This document shows, in pieces, positions 7,910 through 15,159 of a DNA stretch of 21,546 bases. Both the position numbers and the translations under genes were made by a program. The stretch's first letter is position 1; the number at the start of each line of letters is the position of its first letter. The notes beneath the pieces were generated by a model, which had not been told where the DNA came from, made no database searches, and worked only from the letters and a program-made list of their open reading frames with translations. Origin of the DNA: Proteobacteria bacterium UBA6522 (GTDB lineage Bacteria > Pseudomonadota > Gammaproteobacteria > Steroidobacterales > Rariloculaceae); the NCBI GenBank assembly GCA_002434915.1, contig DJLG01000061.1, positions 1 to 21,546 of the forward strand. Reading direction: 5' to 3'.

Positions 7910-9211
7910 TTAAAATCTTGCGTTAGCCCACTGCTCAATATAATCAAATAAATTTTTTAAAGAATTGGAGTATTGCCCCAAATTGTTCTCACAGGCTGTG
8001 CAGGGAGTATAGCCATGGCGGGCGCCTTCAATAACAATAAAATCCTTATCCTGTGCTGGCGAATTCTCATACATTAGTTCCTGAAAACGAATATGGTTAT
8101 AGGCACCCATTGCAGCAATCAATGTTGGCGCTTCTATATTAGCAACCGCACAATTTGTAGACGCATTGGTAGAACAATGGTCAATATCATTCATAGCATG
8201 AGTTGAACGCACAGCATTAGCACTTAAAAAAGACTTAGTCGTCAACACCTTTACGCCACCCCTAAATGTTCGATTAACTCTAGCCTGATGTGGTTTTGGT
8301 AAAGCAACACTAAGCGCGACTTGCATTACAATCTCACCATCATTTCTTAGAAACTTACGTGGCTGTGACGTACTCATTGTCTCTGGAATTGAAGGGTCAT
8401 AAGCATCAAGACGTGCTGCTCCTGCCTGAGCATCAAATGGCACAAGCACAATATCTTCATCTGGATAGATATGTTTACCTGTTTCTATACTATCCCGAAG
8501 TGCTTCTACCTCTGCAATCTTTGCATTCATAGCACGCGACTGCGCCTGATAATACCGGTTACGAAATTCTTCCGAGTATTTCGATGCCCCATTCGCATTG
8601 AATCCGTTATCTGGATCAAATGGATCCAACGCCTTATCTACGACTACCTGTCCATCAACGATTGAAAGAGATGGATTAAGCCCATGTAATGCTTGAACGC
8701 CATTTCCAGGATGGGCATCTGGATAAACCATCCCATCAGCCGGAACAAGATTAGCTAGCTCTTCACTACACTCAACCAACTTACTCGGTCCCTTACAAAA
8801 AGATACGCCCTTCTCTGCAACCGCTTGATAAAAAGACATGAGGGGCGAACCTCCGCTATGGCCAAGCAATACAACTTTTTCTATTCCAGGTTTATTACGA
8901 GCAAAGTCTACGGCGATTTTGACATCAAGGGCTAGCTTCTCCCAATCAACCTCAGTTTCATTATTAACAAAGCGCGTATTAAAACAAAGCGCCATGAACC
9001 CCCGTTCTGCTAGCTCTTTACATGCGATATTATCAAGACTATTTCCTGTTCGATGGGCCACTAGAAATGCGACTTTCGGCTCTGGGCCAGCATCTGGCAT
9101 ATAAACCGCAGCAACTATAGGGCGAAGCGATACAAACTCTGGATTACTTTGAGAAAAAGATACCGAAGTTATTAGAACACCAATAAAAAAAATCAAGGGA
9201 TGAAAATTCAT
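7910..9211 (-). CDS. Exported alpha/beta hydrolase
   Basis: 433 aa. A signal peptide (about 1-20, ending SFS before QSN) is followed by an alpha/beta hydrolase core. A strand and oxyanion region (VAFLVAHRTG) leads to the nucleophile elbow GHSGG with Ser119, and a C-terminal GARHGYTPC offers the catalytic His. Between about residues 125 and 330 is a long insertion, unlike compact esterases, that probably forms a lid or cap. Several Cys (AC..., CKG, CSE, CSTNASTNC, CTAC) fit an oxidising periplasm. The reaction is likely hydrolysis of an ester or related bond; the substrate is unknown. It follows X3 by 29 bases on the same strand, making DUF6152 - X3 - hydrolase one probable operon. ATG start preceded by AGAGAG. 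Confidence 0.83.
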   Translation of the reverse strand: MNFHPLIFFIGVLITSVSFSQSNPEFVSLRPIVAAVYMPDAGPEPKVAFLVAHRTGNSLDNIACKELAERGFMALCFNTRFVNNETEVDWEKLALDVKIAVDFARNKPGIEKVVLLGHSGGSPLMSFYQAVAEKGVSFCKGPSKLVECSEELANLVPADGMVYPDAHPGNGVQALHGLNPSLSIVDGQVVVDKALDPFDPDNGFNANGASKYSEEFRNRYYQAQSRAMNAKIAEVEALRDSIETGKHIYPDEDIVLVPFDAQAGAARLDAYDPSIPETMSTSQPRKFLRNDGEIVMQVALSVALPKPHQARVNRTFRGGVKVLTTKSFLSANAVRSTHAMNDIDHCSTNASTNCAVANIEAPTLIAAMGAYNHIRFQELMYENSPAQDKDFIVIEGARHGYTPCTACENNLGQYSNSLKNLFDYIEQWANARF

Positions 9212-9240
9212 AATTCTCTCTTGTTTTGATTTGTTATTTT

Positions 9241-9924
9241 CTATTCCACAACCACGCGTTCTGTACCCTCAAGCGCCTCTGCAAGTGGAGTAATTCTTAT
9301 ATCCGTTCTTTGCCCGTCAGCATCAAACATATAACGAACTCTCATACCGTCTTCATTAATAAATTGGAGAGACTGCTGAAACCAAGCGACTGGAGGATAG
9401 TTTTGAGGGGCTGTTGCCTCAAGAATATAAAGTCGACTGTTATTAAGGTGGAGTCCTATATAAGTACGCGACAGGTCAGCATTAGTAAGTTGCATTTGAT
9501 GCCCCTCTACCTTATCAATATCTGCCCAACCTTCGTATGTTAGTTCTCCTCCGGCTTCATTAGTCCTTTCACGAATGCCCTGAGCAGCATGAGCAAGCGA
9601 TGCTCGAACATCCATAACCCAAAACATAGCACCTGAACTTGCATCGGTCTGATCAGGTCTCTCACGATGTCTTGCTTGAGCATCCGTATAGTCAACTACC
9701 GTAAGAGAATAGCTACTAGGGCCTCGCTGAGCAGAGTAAATTCTGGCCGGGAAAGACACTCCATGTGCAGAGAGTCTCATTTCTTCCTCAATCTGAGGTG
9801 TTGATGGAAACGTTACTGCAAAACGGTCAGTTCTATGTACATACTCAACCCAGTCTTGGGCTAGAGAAGGCATAGAAATCATTGTTAATAATATTGCTGA
9901 AATAAATTGATGGGAATTTATCAT
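9241..9924 (-). CDS. Exported family X protein, paralogue 3
   Basis: 227 aa. The signal peptide ends SLA and the mature protein starts QDWVEY. It carries the same series of landmarks as the two plus-strand copies: FAVTFPSTP, FPARIYS, LTVVDYT, WVMDVRASLAHAAQGIRER, GELTYEGWADIDKVEGHQ, LQLTNADLSRTYIGLHLNNSRLYILEATAP, FQQSLQFINEDGMRVRYMFDADGQRT. The C-terminal tail is about ten residues longer and ends in acidic and Val residues. Spacing is 39 bases after the DUF6152 gene and 29 before the hydrolase, so the three are probably co-transcribed. AAGGA lies about 9 bases before the ATG. Function unknown. A DUF6152 gene is again directly upstream, as on the plus strand. Confidence 0.82.
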   Translation of the reverse strand: MINSHQFISAILLTMISMPSLAQDWVEYVHRTDRFAVTFPSTPQIEEEMRLSAHGVSFPARIYSAQRGPSSYSLTVVDYTDAQARHRERPDQTDASSGAMFWVMDVRASLAHAAQGIRERTNEAGGELTYEGWADIDKVEGHQMQLTNADLSRTYIGLHLNNSRLYILEATAPQNYPPVAWFQQSLQFINEDGMRVRYMFDADGQRTDIRITPLAEALEGTERVVVE

Positions 9925-9963
9925 ATGTTTAATTTCCTTATTTTTTGGAGTTTCCAGGAAAAT

Positions 9964-10332
9964 TTAATCCCAAAGTCTTTCAATACCGTCTGTCCCAGTA
10001 AGATATCCAAGAAGACATCCATTAGAATCATCTTGCATTTGATGACAACGAGCAGAGATCGTATCACCCAATTTAACCGTATCACGGGTTACACCATTTC
10101 TTGCTAACTGCCCAGGCGTAGCACCCTCCATCGCCCACTGAATCAACTGCCCATCTTCATTAGACACTTCAAGAAAAATCCAAATATGTGGGTTAATCCA
10201 AAGAATATCGCTCACGGTGCCTGATACTTCGAGGTACTCTGTCATGTCATAATTAGCATGGGAGTGATGTCCTGAACTAGGTTGAACTATGACCAAAATG
10301 GCTGTTATGAGTATTAAAATTCTTGCCAGCAT
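9964..10332 (-). CDS. Exported DUF6152 protein, cassette copy 2
   Basis: 122 aa. The signal peptide (about 1-21) is directly followed by His22-His23 (HHSHANYDMTEY). NPH is at 47-49 (LWINPHIWIF), then QWAMEGAT, LGDTISARCHQ and CLLGYL. It is the counterpart of the protein at 6112-6486, with the same RCH...C pair, roughly half identical by eye. It lies at the outer edge of the minus-strand cassette, as its counterpart does on plus. The start is an ATG with GGAG 7 bases upstream, behind a good -10 box at 10365-10370. The role is unknown; metal binding through the His motifs is inferred. Confidence 0.85.
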   Translation of the reverse strand: MLARILILITAILVIVQPSSGHHSHANYDMTEYLEVSGTVSDILWINPHIWIFLEVSNEDGQLIQWAMEGATPGQLARNGVTRDTVKLGDTISARCHQMQDDSNGCLLGYLTGTDGIERLWD

Positions 10333-10364
10333 CTTTCAACTCCACTCGAAAAATTTAGGTATGT

Positions 10365-10370
10365 ATTATA
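10365..10370 (-). promoter_or_regulatory. Candidate -10 box for the DUF6152-X3-hydrolase operon
   Basis: A perfect TATAAT on the minus strand lies 32 bases before the ATG at 10332, giving a short leader with a GGAG site. No convincing -35 box sits 16-18 bases upstream, so a weak or activated promoter is possible. The same 107-base gap must also drive queE on plus; I see no clear boxes for that. Confidence 0.4.
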
Positions 10371-10439
10371 GTACCGCTATTAAAAAAAGAGTGGGATAAC
10401 CATTTTTTCATTTTTCCATTCAAAAGAGATACATATCAA

Positions 10440-11072
10440 GTGAAGTTAGCGTTAGCAGAAACATTTTGCAGCATCCAAGGGGAAGGACACCTAACTGGCA
10501 AACGAATGTTTTTTATAAGGTTTGCTGGTTGTGCCGTTAAGGAATGCCCTCTACATCCGTCACAAAGTGATTTGTGTGATACAGACTGGAGCATATCAAC
10601 TGTGCTTACCGGAGAGCAGTCCATAGATGCACTCGCCAAAGAAGCCATAGATACCGTAGGTGCCAGTGGCTGGGTATGCGTTACTGGTGGTGAACCCTGT
10701 GACCAACCCGAAGCACTCTCATATCTAGTTTCTTCTATTCACCGTCTTGGTGGAAAGGTCAACATACAAACCAGCGGCACACGTAGAGTAAATGCTCAGT
10801 GGGATTGGTTAACGGTCAGCCCAAAAACATCTGCTACGGAATTAAAACAAGCCTATGGCCAAGAACTTAAATTAGTTATTACTGACCAAAAAGAAGATGA
10901 GGTACTAGATTACTATCAACATACTCGGTTCTGGAACTACTACCTTCAACCGCTTTGGTCTAATGGAAAGTGCAATAGCGAACAAACCATGGCAATGATT
11001 GACAGACTAAATAATCGTGGACAACCATGGGAACTGTCGCTTCAGGTCCACAAGTATCTAGGAATCCGCTAG
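10440..11072 (+). CDS. queE: 7-carboxy-7-deazaguanine synthase, radical SAM
   Basis: 210 aa, usual size for QueE, which converts 6-carboxytetrahydropterin to 7-carboxy-7-deazaguanine in queuosine/preQ0 synthesis. Visible landmarks are ETFCSIQGEG at the N-terminus, FIRFAGC, CDTDW, the SAM-binding TGGEPCDQ, and NIQTSGTRR. The cluster cysteines are Cys31, Cys36 and Cys46, spaced C-x4-C-x9-C. This differs from both the standard CX3CX2C and the CX14CX2C known in some QueE proteins. GTG start with only a weak AAAGAG ribosome binding site. It leads a plus-strand run with an exported cupin and hydrolase, which have no obvious link to tRNA modification. No other queuosine gene is in the window. Confidence 0.9.
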   Translation: MKLALAETFCSIQGEGHLTGKRMFFIRFAGCAVKECPLHPSQSDLCDTDWSISTVLTGEQSIDALAKEAIDTVGASGWVCVTGGEPCDQPEALSYLVSSIHRLGGKVNIQTSGTRRVNAQWDWLTVSPKTSATELKQAYGQELKLVITDQKEDEVLDYYQHTRFWNYYLQPLWSNGKCNSEQTMAMIDRLNNRGQPWELSLQVHKYLGIR

Positions 11073-11110
11073 CTGCCAAAGTTAAAGATCAGATTCATAG
11101 GGAGATAACA

Positions 11111-11614
11111 ATGAAACATTTAAGTCTTAACCTTCTGTTTTTATCTATATGCGGCTTTAGCATCTCAGCACAAGAGTCAGTTGCTCCTCCTGCAATCTTT
11201 AAATCTAACGGAAATATCTTGATGGAACTCGCTCAGGCAGAAGCGGCATCAGCTTCTGCGGGAGGTTGGGGAGTTAGTGTTTCGCCAGGAATTACTATAA
11301 GGCGCCGTAGCAGCTCTGTAGTTCAGTATGCGATTTACCATCCCTATAGCACTGAGATTTATAGGATTTTAGAAGGTAGTGGAACACTTGTAACAGGTGG
11401 ACGGCTTGAATTACCTCTATCAGAATCAGCCAATCTTGATGTTGTAAGAAGTGAAAAGGGTATTAGTGGTGGGTTGACTCGAAAAGTAAATGCAGGAGAT
11501 GTATTGGTTCTACAACCTGGTACTCCCCACTGGTTTAGCGATATTGATGGGGATTCAATCACTTATATGGAAACTCGTATTCGAATCACTACACACCCGG
11601 TCCATTATCAATAA
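11111..11614 (+). CDS. Exported cupin-domain protein
   Basis: 167 aa from the ATG at 11111, which follows AGGGAGAT at about 11098-11105 and gives a proper signal peptide (MKHLSLNLLFLSICGFSISA). An in-frame ATG at 11027 would overlap queE and add 28 polar residues before the signal, so it is rejected. The cupin segment has IYRILEGSGTLVTGG in the first motif and VNAGDVLVLQPGTPHWF in the second, with the conserved Pro-Gly-x-Pro-His. The first motif lacks the usual HxH pair, with YHPYSTEIYR in its place. Metal binding may therefore be reduced to few ligands. It lies 38 bases after queE and 34 before the hydrolase, so it is probably co-transcribed. Substrate unknown. Confidence 0.83.
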   Translation: MKHLSLNLLFLSICGFSISAQESVAPPAIFKSNGNILMELAQAEAASASAGGWGVSVSPGITIRRRSSSVVQYAIYHPYSTEIYRILEGSGTLVTGGRLELPLSESANLDVVRSEKGISGGLTRKVNAGDVLVLQPGTPHWFSDIDGDSITYMETRIRITTHPVHYQ

Positions 11615-11648
11615 TTTAGTTATTCCATACTAAAAAGTGAGAAACCAT

Positions 11649-12701
11649 ATGCTTAGTATTATGCGTATATCAAGTAATTTTAAAATCGTCATAGGGTTCA
11701 TGGCTCTATCAGGAATAACTTCTTTAATTCATGCTCAGCCACCAGCTGAAGCACCATCAGACTGGGAAGCAACAGCAATTGATTACTCCAATGTTACATA
11801 CCCTTTCCCTGTTAATTACCTTCCTATCAGTCTAGATGGCAATGATTATCGAATGGCCTACATGGACGTGTCGCCAGATGGGATTCCAAATGGAAAGACA
11901 GTGGTTCTGTTCCATGGCCTAAATTTTTTTGCTGCAGCATTCAAAGTTACTATTGAAGCTCTGCGCCTCGAAGGTTTTAGAGTTATAGCAATTGATCGTC
12001 TTGGTTTTGGCCGATCATCTAAACCTGATATTCATTACAACCTTCATATGCCTGCACGGCATACCAAACTGTTACTTGATCATTTAGATATTAAATATAC
12101 TGCGATTATTGGTCACTCTATGGGCGGCATGGTAGCAACTAGATTTGCATCAACTTACCCAGAAACAACTTCTCATGTTGTTATGATCAATCAAATAGGC
12201 TTAATAGACCAGCGTCCTGGCAATGAATGGATAGACCCTACATTAGCTTATGAAAGGGCACTCATGACAAATTATGAGACGGTTTTAAATAATCATGTCC
12301 GCTACTATCCAGGAGGATGGAAGGAAGAATACTTATATTGGGTAAAGGTTCAATATGGATTAACTTTAAGTGGTGATTGGCCTCGAATGGCTCGCGTTCG
12401 GGCAGCGCAAAGAATGCTAATCTTTGAAGATCCCGTAGTTTATGAGTGGCAACATATTACAACAAAAGCCTTAGTCATCGGAGGCGCTGAAGACAGACTT
12501 GTAGATAATTACCCGGCACGAGCACGTCATGTAGCAGAACAATTACAAAATGCTGAGTTAATGATTTTTCCAGGGATTGGTCATGCGCCCGCTTTTGAAA
12601 TCCCTGATAGATTGCACATGGAATTGATTCGATTTCTAAACTCTGATCCTAATGAAAGTGCAGATCAAAGCTGGCAAAACAACAGTTTAGCTACCCACTA
12701 A
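11649..12701 (+). CDS. Exported alpha/beta hydrolase, epoxide hydrolase/esterase-like
   Basis: About 350 aa from the ATG at 11649, with GTGAG as a plausible ribosome binding site about 7 bases upstream. The GTG at 11637 and the ATG at 11661 are alternatives. The signal peptide ends near LIHAQPP. The classic alpha/beta hydrolase fold is complete. The oxyanion HG pair is in VVLFHGLNFF, followed by AIDRLGFGRSSKP, nucleophile Ser157 in IGHSMGGM, Asp in GGAEDRLVD, and catalytic His in GIGHAPAFEIP. Such proteins cleave esters, epoxides or C-C bonds; the substrate is not visible. It is last in the queE - cupin - hydrolase run. Unlike the hydrolase at 7910-9211, it has the compact form with a short cap. 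Confidence 0.88.
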   Translation: MLSIMRISSNFKIVIGFMALSGITSLIHAQPPAEAPSDWEATAIDYSNVTYPFPVNYLPISLDGNDYRMAYMDVSPDGIPNGKTVVLFHGLNFFAAAFKVTIEALRLEGFRVIAIDRLGFGRSSKPDIHYNLHMPARHTKLLLDHLDIKYTAIIGHSMGGMVATRFASTYPETTSHVVMINQIGLIDQRPGNEWIDPTLAYERALMTNYETVLNNHVRYYPGGWKEEYLYWVKVQYGLTLSGDWPRMARVRAAQRMLIFEDPVVYEWQHITTKALVIGGAEDRLVDNYPARARHVAEQLQNAELMIFPGIGHAPAFEIPDRLHMELIRFLNSDPNESADQSWQNNSLATH

Positions 12702-12763
12702 ACATACAATTTATTACCTATCTACTCATAACAGATTTATGAATTGTTCTAAATTAGATTAGG

Positions 12764-12839
12764 TGGTGGAGCCGAAGAGATTCGAACTCTCGACCTCTGC
12801 ATTGCGAACGCAGCGCTCTCCCAACTGAGCTACGGCCCC
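12764..12839 (-). tRNA. tRNA-Ala, anticodon CGC
   Basis: Read on the minus strand this 76-nt gene folds into a complete cloverleaf. The acceptor stem GGGGCCG/CGGCTCC includes the G3-U70 wobble that is the alanine identity element. The D arm is GCTC/GAGC and the anticodon stem CTGCG/TGCAG with a terminal G-U. The loop is TTCGCAA, so positions 34-36 are CGC, which reads GCG codons. The T arm is GAGAG-TTCGAAT-CTCTT. The discriminator A and the CCA end are encoded. There is no integrase or duplicated tRNA end nearby to suggest an attachment site. Confidence 0.95.
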
Positions 12840-12856
12840 ACGGGTTAGAAAAAACA

Positions 12857-12884
12857 TAACTACCCTATGACTTACAATAATCAA
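12857..12884 (-). promoter_or_regulatory. Candidate promoter for tRNA-Ala
   Basis: TTGATT (12879-12884) and TAGTTA (12857-12862) on the minus strand are 16 bases apart. They would start transcription about 10 bases before the mature 5' end. The -10 box is imperfect. Confidence 0.3.
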
Positions 12885-12939
12885 GCCAACTGATATAAAT
12901 TTATATTCATCCGAATACTAGCCAATATGGTGGAATATT

Positions 12940-13215
12940 CTACGTAGTTCTAATGCGAATAACCTTCATGACTTCCACTGGAATTCCAGCAATAGTCTCG
13001 GTATTTGGATAATAAGTTAGGTTAACAAACATCCCTTTGAGATTCTTATATCGAGTTTTACGTTTAAACCTAAATGGAACAGAGTAATGTTCCAGCATGA
13101 TCGTATTTACTATCCAATCCCCATCCTTCCTTTGTACATGAGAAGTTACACGCTTACGCTCTGAATGAACGAGAAGTTCATGTTTGACTAGTAATTTATC
13201 TACTTCATTTTTCAT
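12940..13215 (-). CDS. Conserved small protein of unknown function
   Basis: 91 aa from the ATG at 13215; a TTG at 13224 would add three residues. The protein is basic, with no signal peptide or membrane segment. An N-terminal helix (KNEVDKLLVKHELLVHSERKR) is followed by beta-rich sequence (HYSVPFRFKRKTRYKNLKG, LTYYPNTETIAGIPVEVMKV). I do not recognise the family. Codon use and composition match the neighbours, and it fits the gap between tRNA-Ala and the NYN gene, so I consider it real. It lies 77 bases after the NYN gene on the same strand, without a clear ribosome binding site. A nucleic-acid-binding role alongside the NYN protein would be speculation from its charge. Confidence 0.6.
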   Translation of the reverse strand: MKNEVDKLLVKHELLVHSERKRVTSHVQRKDGDWIVNTIMLEHYSVPFRFKRKTRYKNLKGMFVNLTYYPNTETIAGIPVEVMKVIRIRTT

Positions 13216-13292
13216 AGCTAGCAATTTTTATTTAAAGTTAACTGTAGATCATCATGCCAATATCTATTGGGGATTTTGATAGCAAACCTTAT

Positions 13293-13766
13293 TTACAATA
13301 ATAATTTCTCATTAATTTCATGGAATTCATCAGCAGAATCGATAAGCGTATTAGCAGTCAGTGATCGAACACCATAAACCTCAACATAAACTGAATACTC
13401 TTTCCTGATTTTTTGAAGCAATAAGTCAAAATCTCCATCTCCAGATAACATAACCACGATATCAGCATTCTTCGCAGCATCTAAAACATCAATCGCAATA
13501 CCTACATCCCAATCACCTTTGGCTGAACCGTCACTGCGTTGAATATATGGTTTAAGTTTTACGCTATACCCAATATTTTTTAGCGCGCTCTGGAAGTTAA
13601 TTTGTTTCTGATCCCCACGATCTATCGCATAAGCTGTTGCAGCAATTATTTCGCCTTTCTCACTGATAAGCTGCCATAATTTCTTATAATTAAATTGTCG
13701 ATTAAATTCTTGTCGTGTTGTGTAATATATGTTCTGAACATCAACAAAAATCGCGATTTTTTTCAT
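13293..13766 (-). CDS. NYN domain protein, LabA/DUF88-like
   Basis: 157 aa, a single PIN-like NYN domain of the LabA/DUF88 type, a fold of predicted metal-dependent ribonucleases. The acidic centre is visible: Asp9 in IFVDVQN, Asp85/Asp87 in KGDWDVGIAID, and Asp110/Asp112 in LSGDGDF. The N-terminal strand and the SGDGDF strand are the family hallmarks. No extra C-terminal OST-HTH/LOTUS domain is present, so it is the minimal form, probably cytoplasmic. The ATG at 13766 is preferred over 13772 because AAGGA lies 6 bases before it but abuts the first. It lies 69 bases after the flavoprotein gene on the same strand. RNA target unknown. Confidence 0.9.
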   Translation of the reverse strand: MKKIAIFVDVQNIYYTTRQEFNRQFNYKKLWQLISEKGEIIAATAYAIDRGDQKQINFQSALKNIGYSVKLKPYIQRSDGSAKGDWDVGIAIDVLDAAKNADIVVMLSGDGDFDLLLQKIRKEYSVYVEVYGVRSLTANTLIDSADEFHEINEKLLL

Positions 13767-13835
13767 GTTCATTCCTTTTTCTCTATAACTAGAGACAAGT
13801 TCAAATATCAGAACTGATACAACTAAAAGACTAAT

Positions 13836-15020
13836 TCAGACTGCTTTTCCTGCAGCCTGCGCAGATGCCCAGGCCCACTGAAAATTGAATCCTCCTAAGT
13901 GCCCTGTCACATCCACCACCTCTCCTATGCAATACAACCCCGGCTGACGTTTACTTTCCATTGTCTTTGAAGAAAGTTCGTCGGTATGAATCCCGCCTAG
14001 TGTGACCTCTGCCGTGCGATAACCCTCGGTAGCTGCAGGTTTCACCTTCCAATTGTGCAATTGATAGGCTACCTGCCGTAGAAACATATCTGAAATTTCA
14101 GTTAAAACTTTTTCTGACTCTGACTGCCACCATAGCTTTTCTAACTCAAGCACTAATGCTCTAGGCAATACACTGGACAAAAAAGACCGCAATCTAACAG
14201 TTGGTTGCTCTATTTTTGCATTTAGCAATAACAAGTCAGCCTTACACTGTGGCAGAAGATCTAAGCTAATCTCACTACCGGGAATCCAATAACTAGAAAG
14301 TTGAAGTGCCGCTGGGCCGCTGAGACCGCGATGCGTAAATAAAAGATCTTCCGTGAAGGTTACATTAGCAGTGCTAAGAGCAGCATACAAACTAACGCCA
14401 GAAAGTCGTGTTGTTAATTCTTGAGTAGCGCCGGTAAATGTAAATGGAACTAAACCTGCTCGGGTTTCACATACCTTCAATCCAAACTGCTTAGCCAACT
14501 TATAACCAAAGTCTGTTGCGCCCATTTTTGGGATAGATAGTCCACCGGTGGCTATTACAAGTGATCCTGAACAAAATTGATTTTTATTGCATGAGACTAA
14601 GTAATTCCCATTATATTCAACCGCGGTAGTCTCACAGTGCGTCAATATAGACACATCTGCCTGCCGACATTCCGCCATCAACATAGCAACAATGTCCTTT
14701 GAAGATTGATCGCAAAAAAGTTGGCCAGATTTTTTTTCATGGTATGGAATCCCATGCTTTTCGGCTAACGCAATAAAATCCCACTGTGTATACCTACTCA
14801 GAGCTGAGATACAAAATTTATTATTAGAGGAAATGAATTGGGAAGAATCACAGTTCAGATTAGTAAAGTTGCAACGCCCACCACCCGACATCAGTATTTT
14901 TTTTCCAACTTTATTCGAACTCTCGAGCACAACAACACGACGGTTGCGACTAGCTGCTGCTATGGCACACATAAGCCCCGCTGCACCACCTCCTAGAATT
15001 ATCACATCATAGTTTTTCAA
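13836..15020 (-). CDS. NAD(P)/FAD-dependent oxidoreductase, HI0933/YhiN-like
   Basis: 394 aa, the usual length for the HI0933-like flavoprotein family, cytosolic FAD proteins with no settled reaction. The dinucleotide-binding GGGAAG is at residues 10-15. The family signature VGKKILMSGGGRCNFTN follows, LVIATGGLSIPKMG lies mid-protein, and the C-terminal FAD-binding GEVVDVTGHLGGFNFQWAWASAQAAG is complete. The start is a TTG with no evident ribosome binding site. Starting there gives the standard KNYDVIILGGG N-terminus, while the next in-frame option (a GTG five codons on) would cut the first strand. It is divergent from the Y-family gene at 15203, separated by about 180 bases carrying a long palindrome. 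Confidence 0.92.
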   Translation of the reverse strand: MKNYDVIILGGGAAGLMCAIAAASRNRRVVVLESSNKVGKKILMSGGGRCNFTNLNCDSSQFISSNNKFCISALSRYTQWDFIALAEKHGIPYHEKKSGQLFCDQSSKDIVAMLMAECRQADVSILTHCETTAVEYNGNYLVSCNKNQFCSGSLVIATGGLSIPKMGATDFGYKLAKQFGLKVCETRAGLVPFTFTGATQELTTRLSGVSLYAALSTANVTFTEDLLFTHRGLSGPAALQLSSYWIPGSEISLDLLPQCKADLLLLNAKIEQPTVRLRSFLSSVLPRALVLELEKLWWQSESEKVLTEISDMFLRQVAYQLHNWKVKPAATEGYRTAEVTLGGIHTDELSSKTMESKRQPGLYCIGEVVDVTGHLGGFNFQWAWASAQAAGKAV

Positions 15021-15101
15021 AACTATAAGTTAGCGGTATATATGTGGCAGTAAAAACATATTAACCCTTGAGGTATTACTAGAATTATTCCACTGTGTTC
15101 T

Positions 15102-15131
15102 TTGCAATATACTGAGGACTTGCTATATATA
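15102..15131 (+). promoter_or_regulatory. Candidate promoter of the stand-alone Y gene
   Basis: TTGCAA (15102-15107) is followed 16-18 bases later by overlapping TATATA boxes (15124-15131). The -10 lies inside the long palindrome at 15120-15147, as expected of a repressor-controlled promoter. Confidence 0.35.
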
Positions 15132-15147
15132 AACTTATAAATAGCAA
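15120..15147. promoter_or_regulatory. 28-bp palindrome over the Y gene promoter
   Basis: TTGCTATATATAA-AC-TTATAAATAGCAA has 13-bp arms with a single mismatch around a 2-base centre. The tight centre suits a protein-binding operator better than an RNA hairpin. No matching regulator is seen in the window. Part of its symmetry comes from A/T alternation, but the GC bases in the outer arms (TTGC/GCAA) also pair. Confidence 0.4.
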
Positions 15148-15159
15148 AAGATGTTCAAA

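Noticed and set aside
9226..9543. 105-codon plus frame opposite X3
   Set aside because: Antisense to X3, which aligns with two paralogues over its full length. The product is an unstructured mix of Cys, Ile and Leu.
11027..11110. Longer exported cupin starting inside queE
   Set aside because: The added 28 residues are polar and precede a clear signal peptide; a good ribosome binding site serves the ATG at 11111.
12764..12839. tRNA-Ala as an integration site
   Set aside because: No integrase, no repeated tRNA 3' end, and no change in composition or gene type typical of a mobile island on either side.
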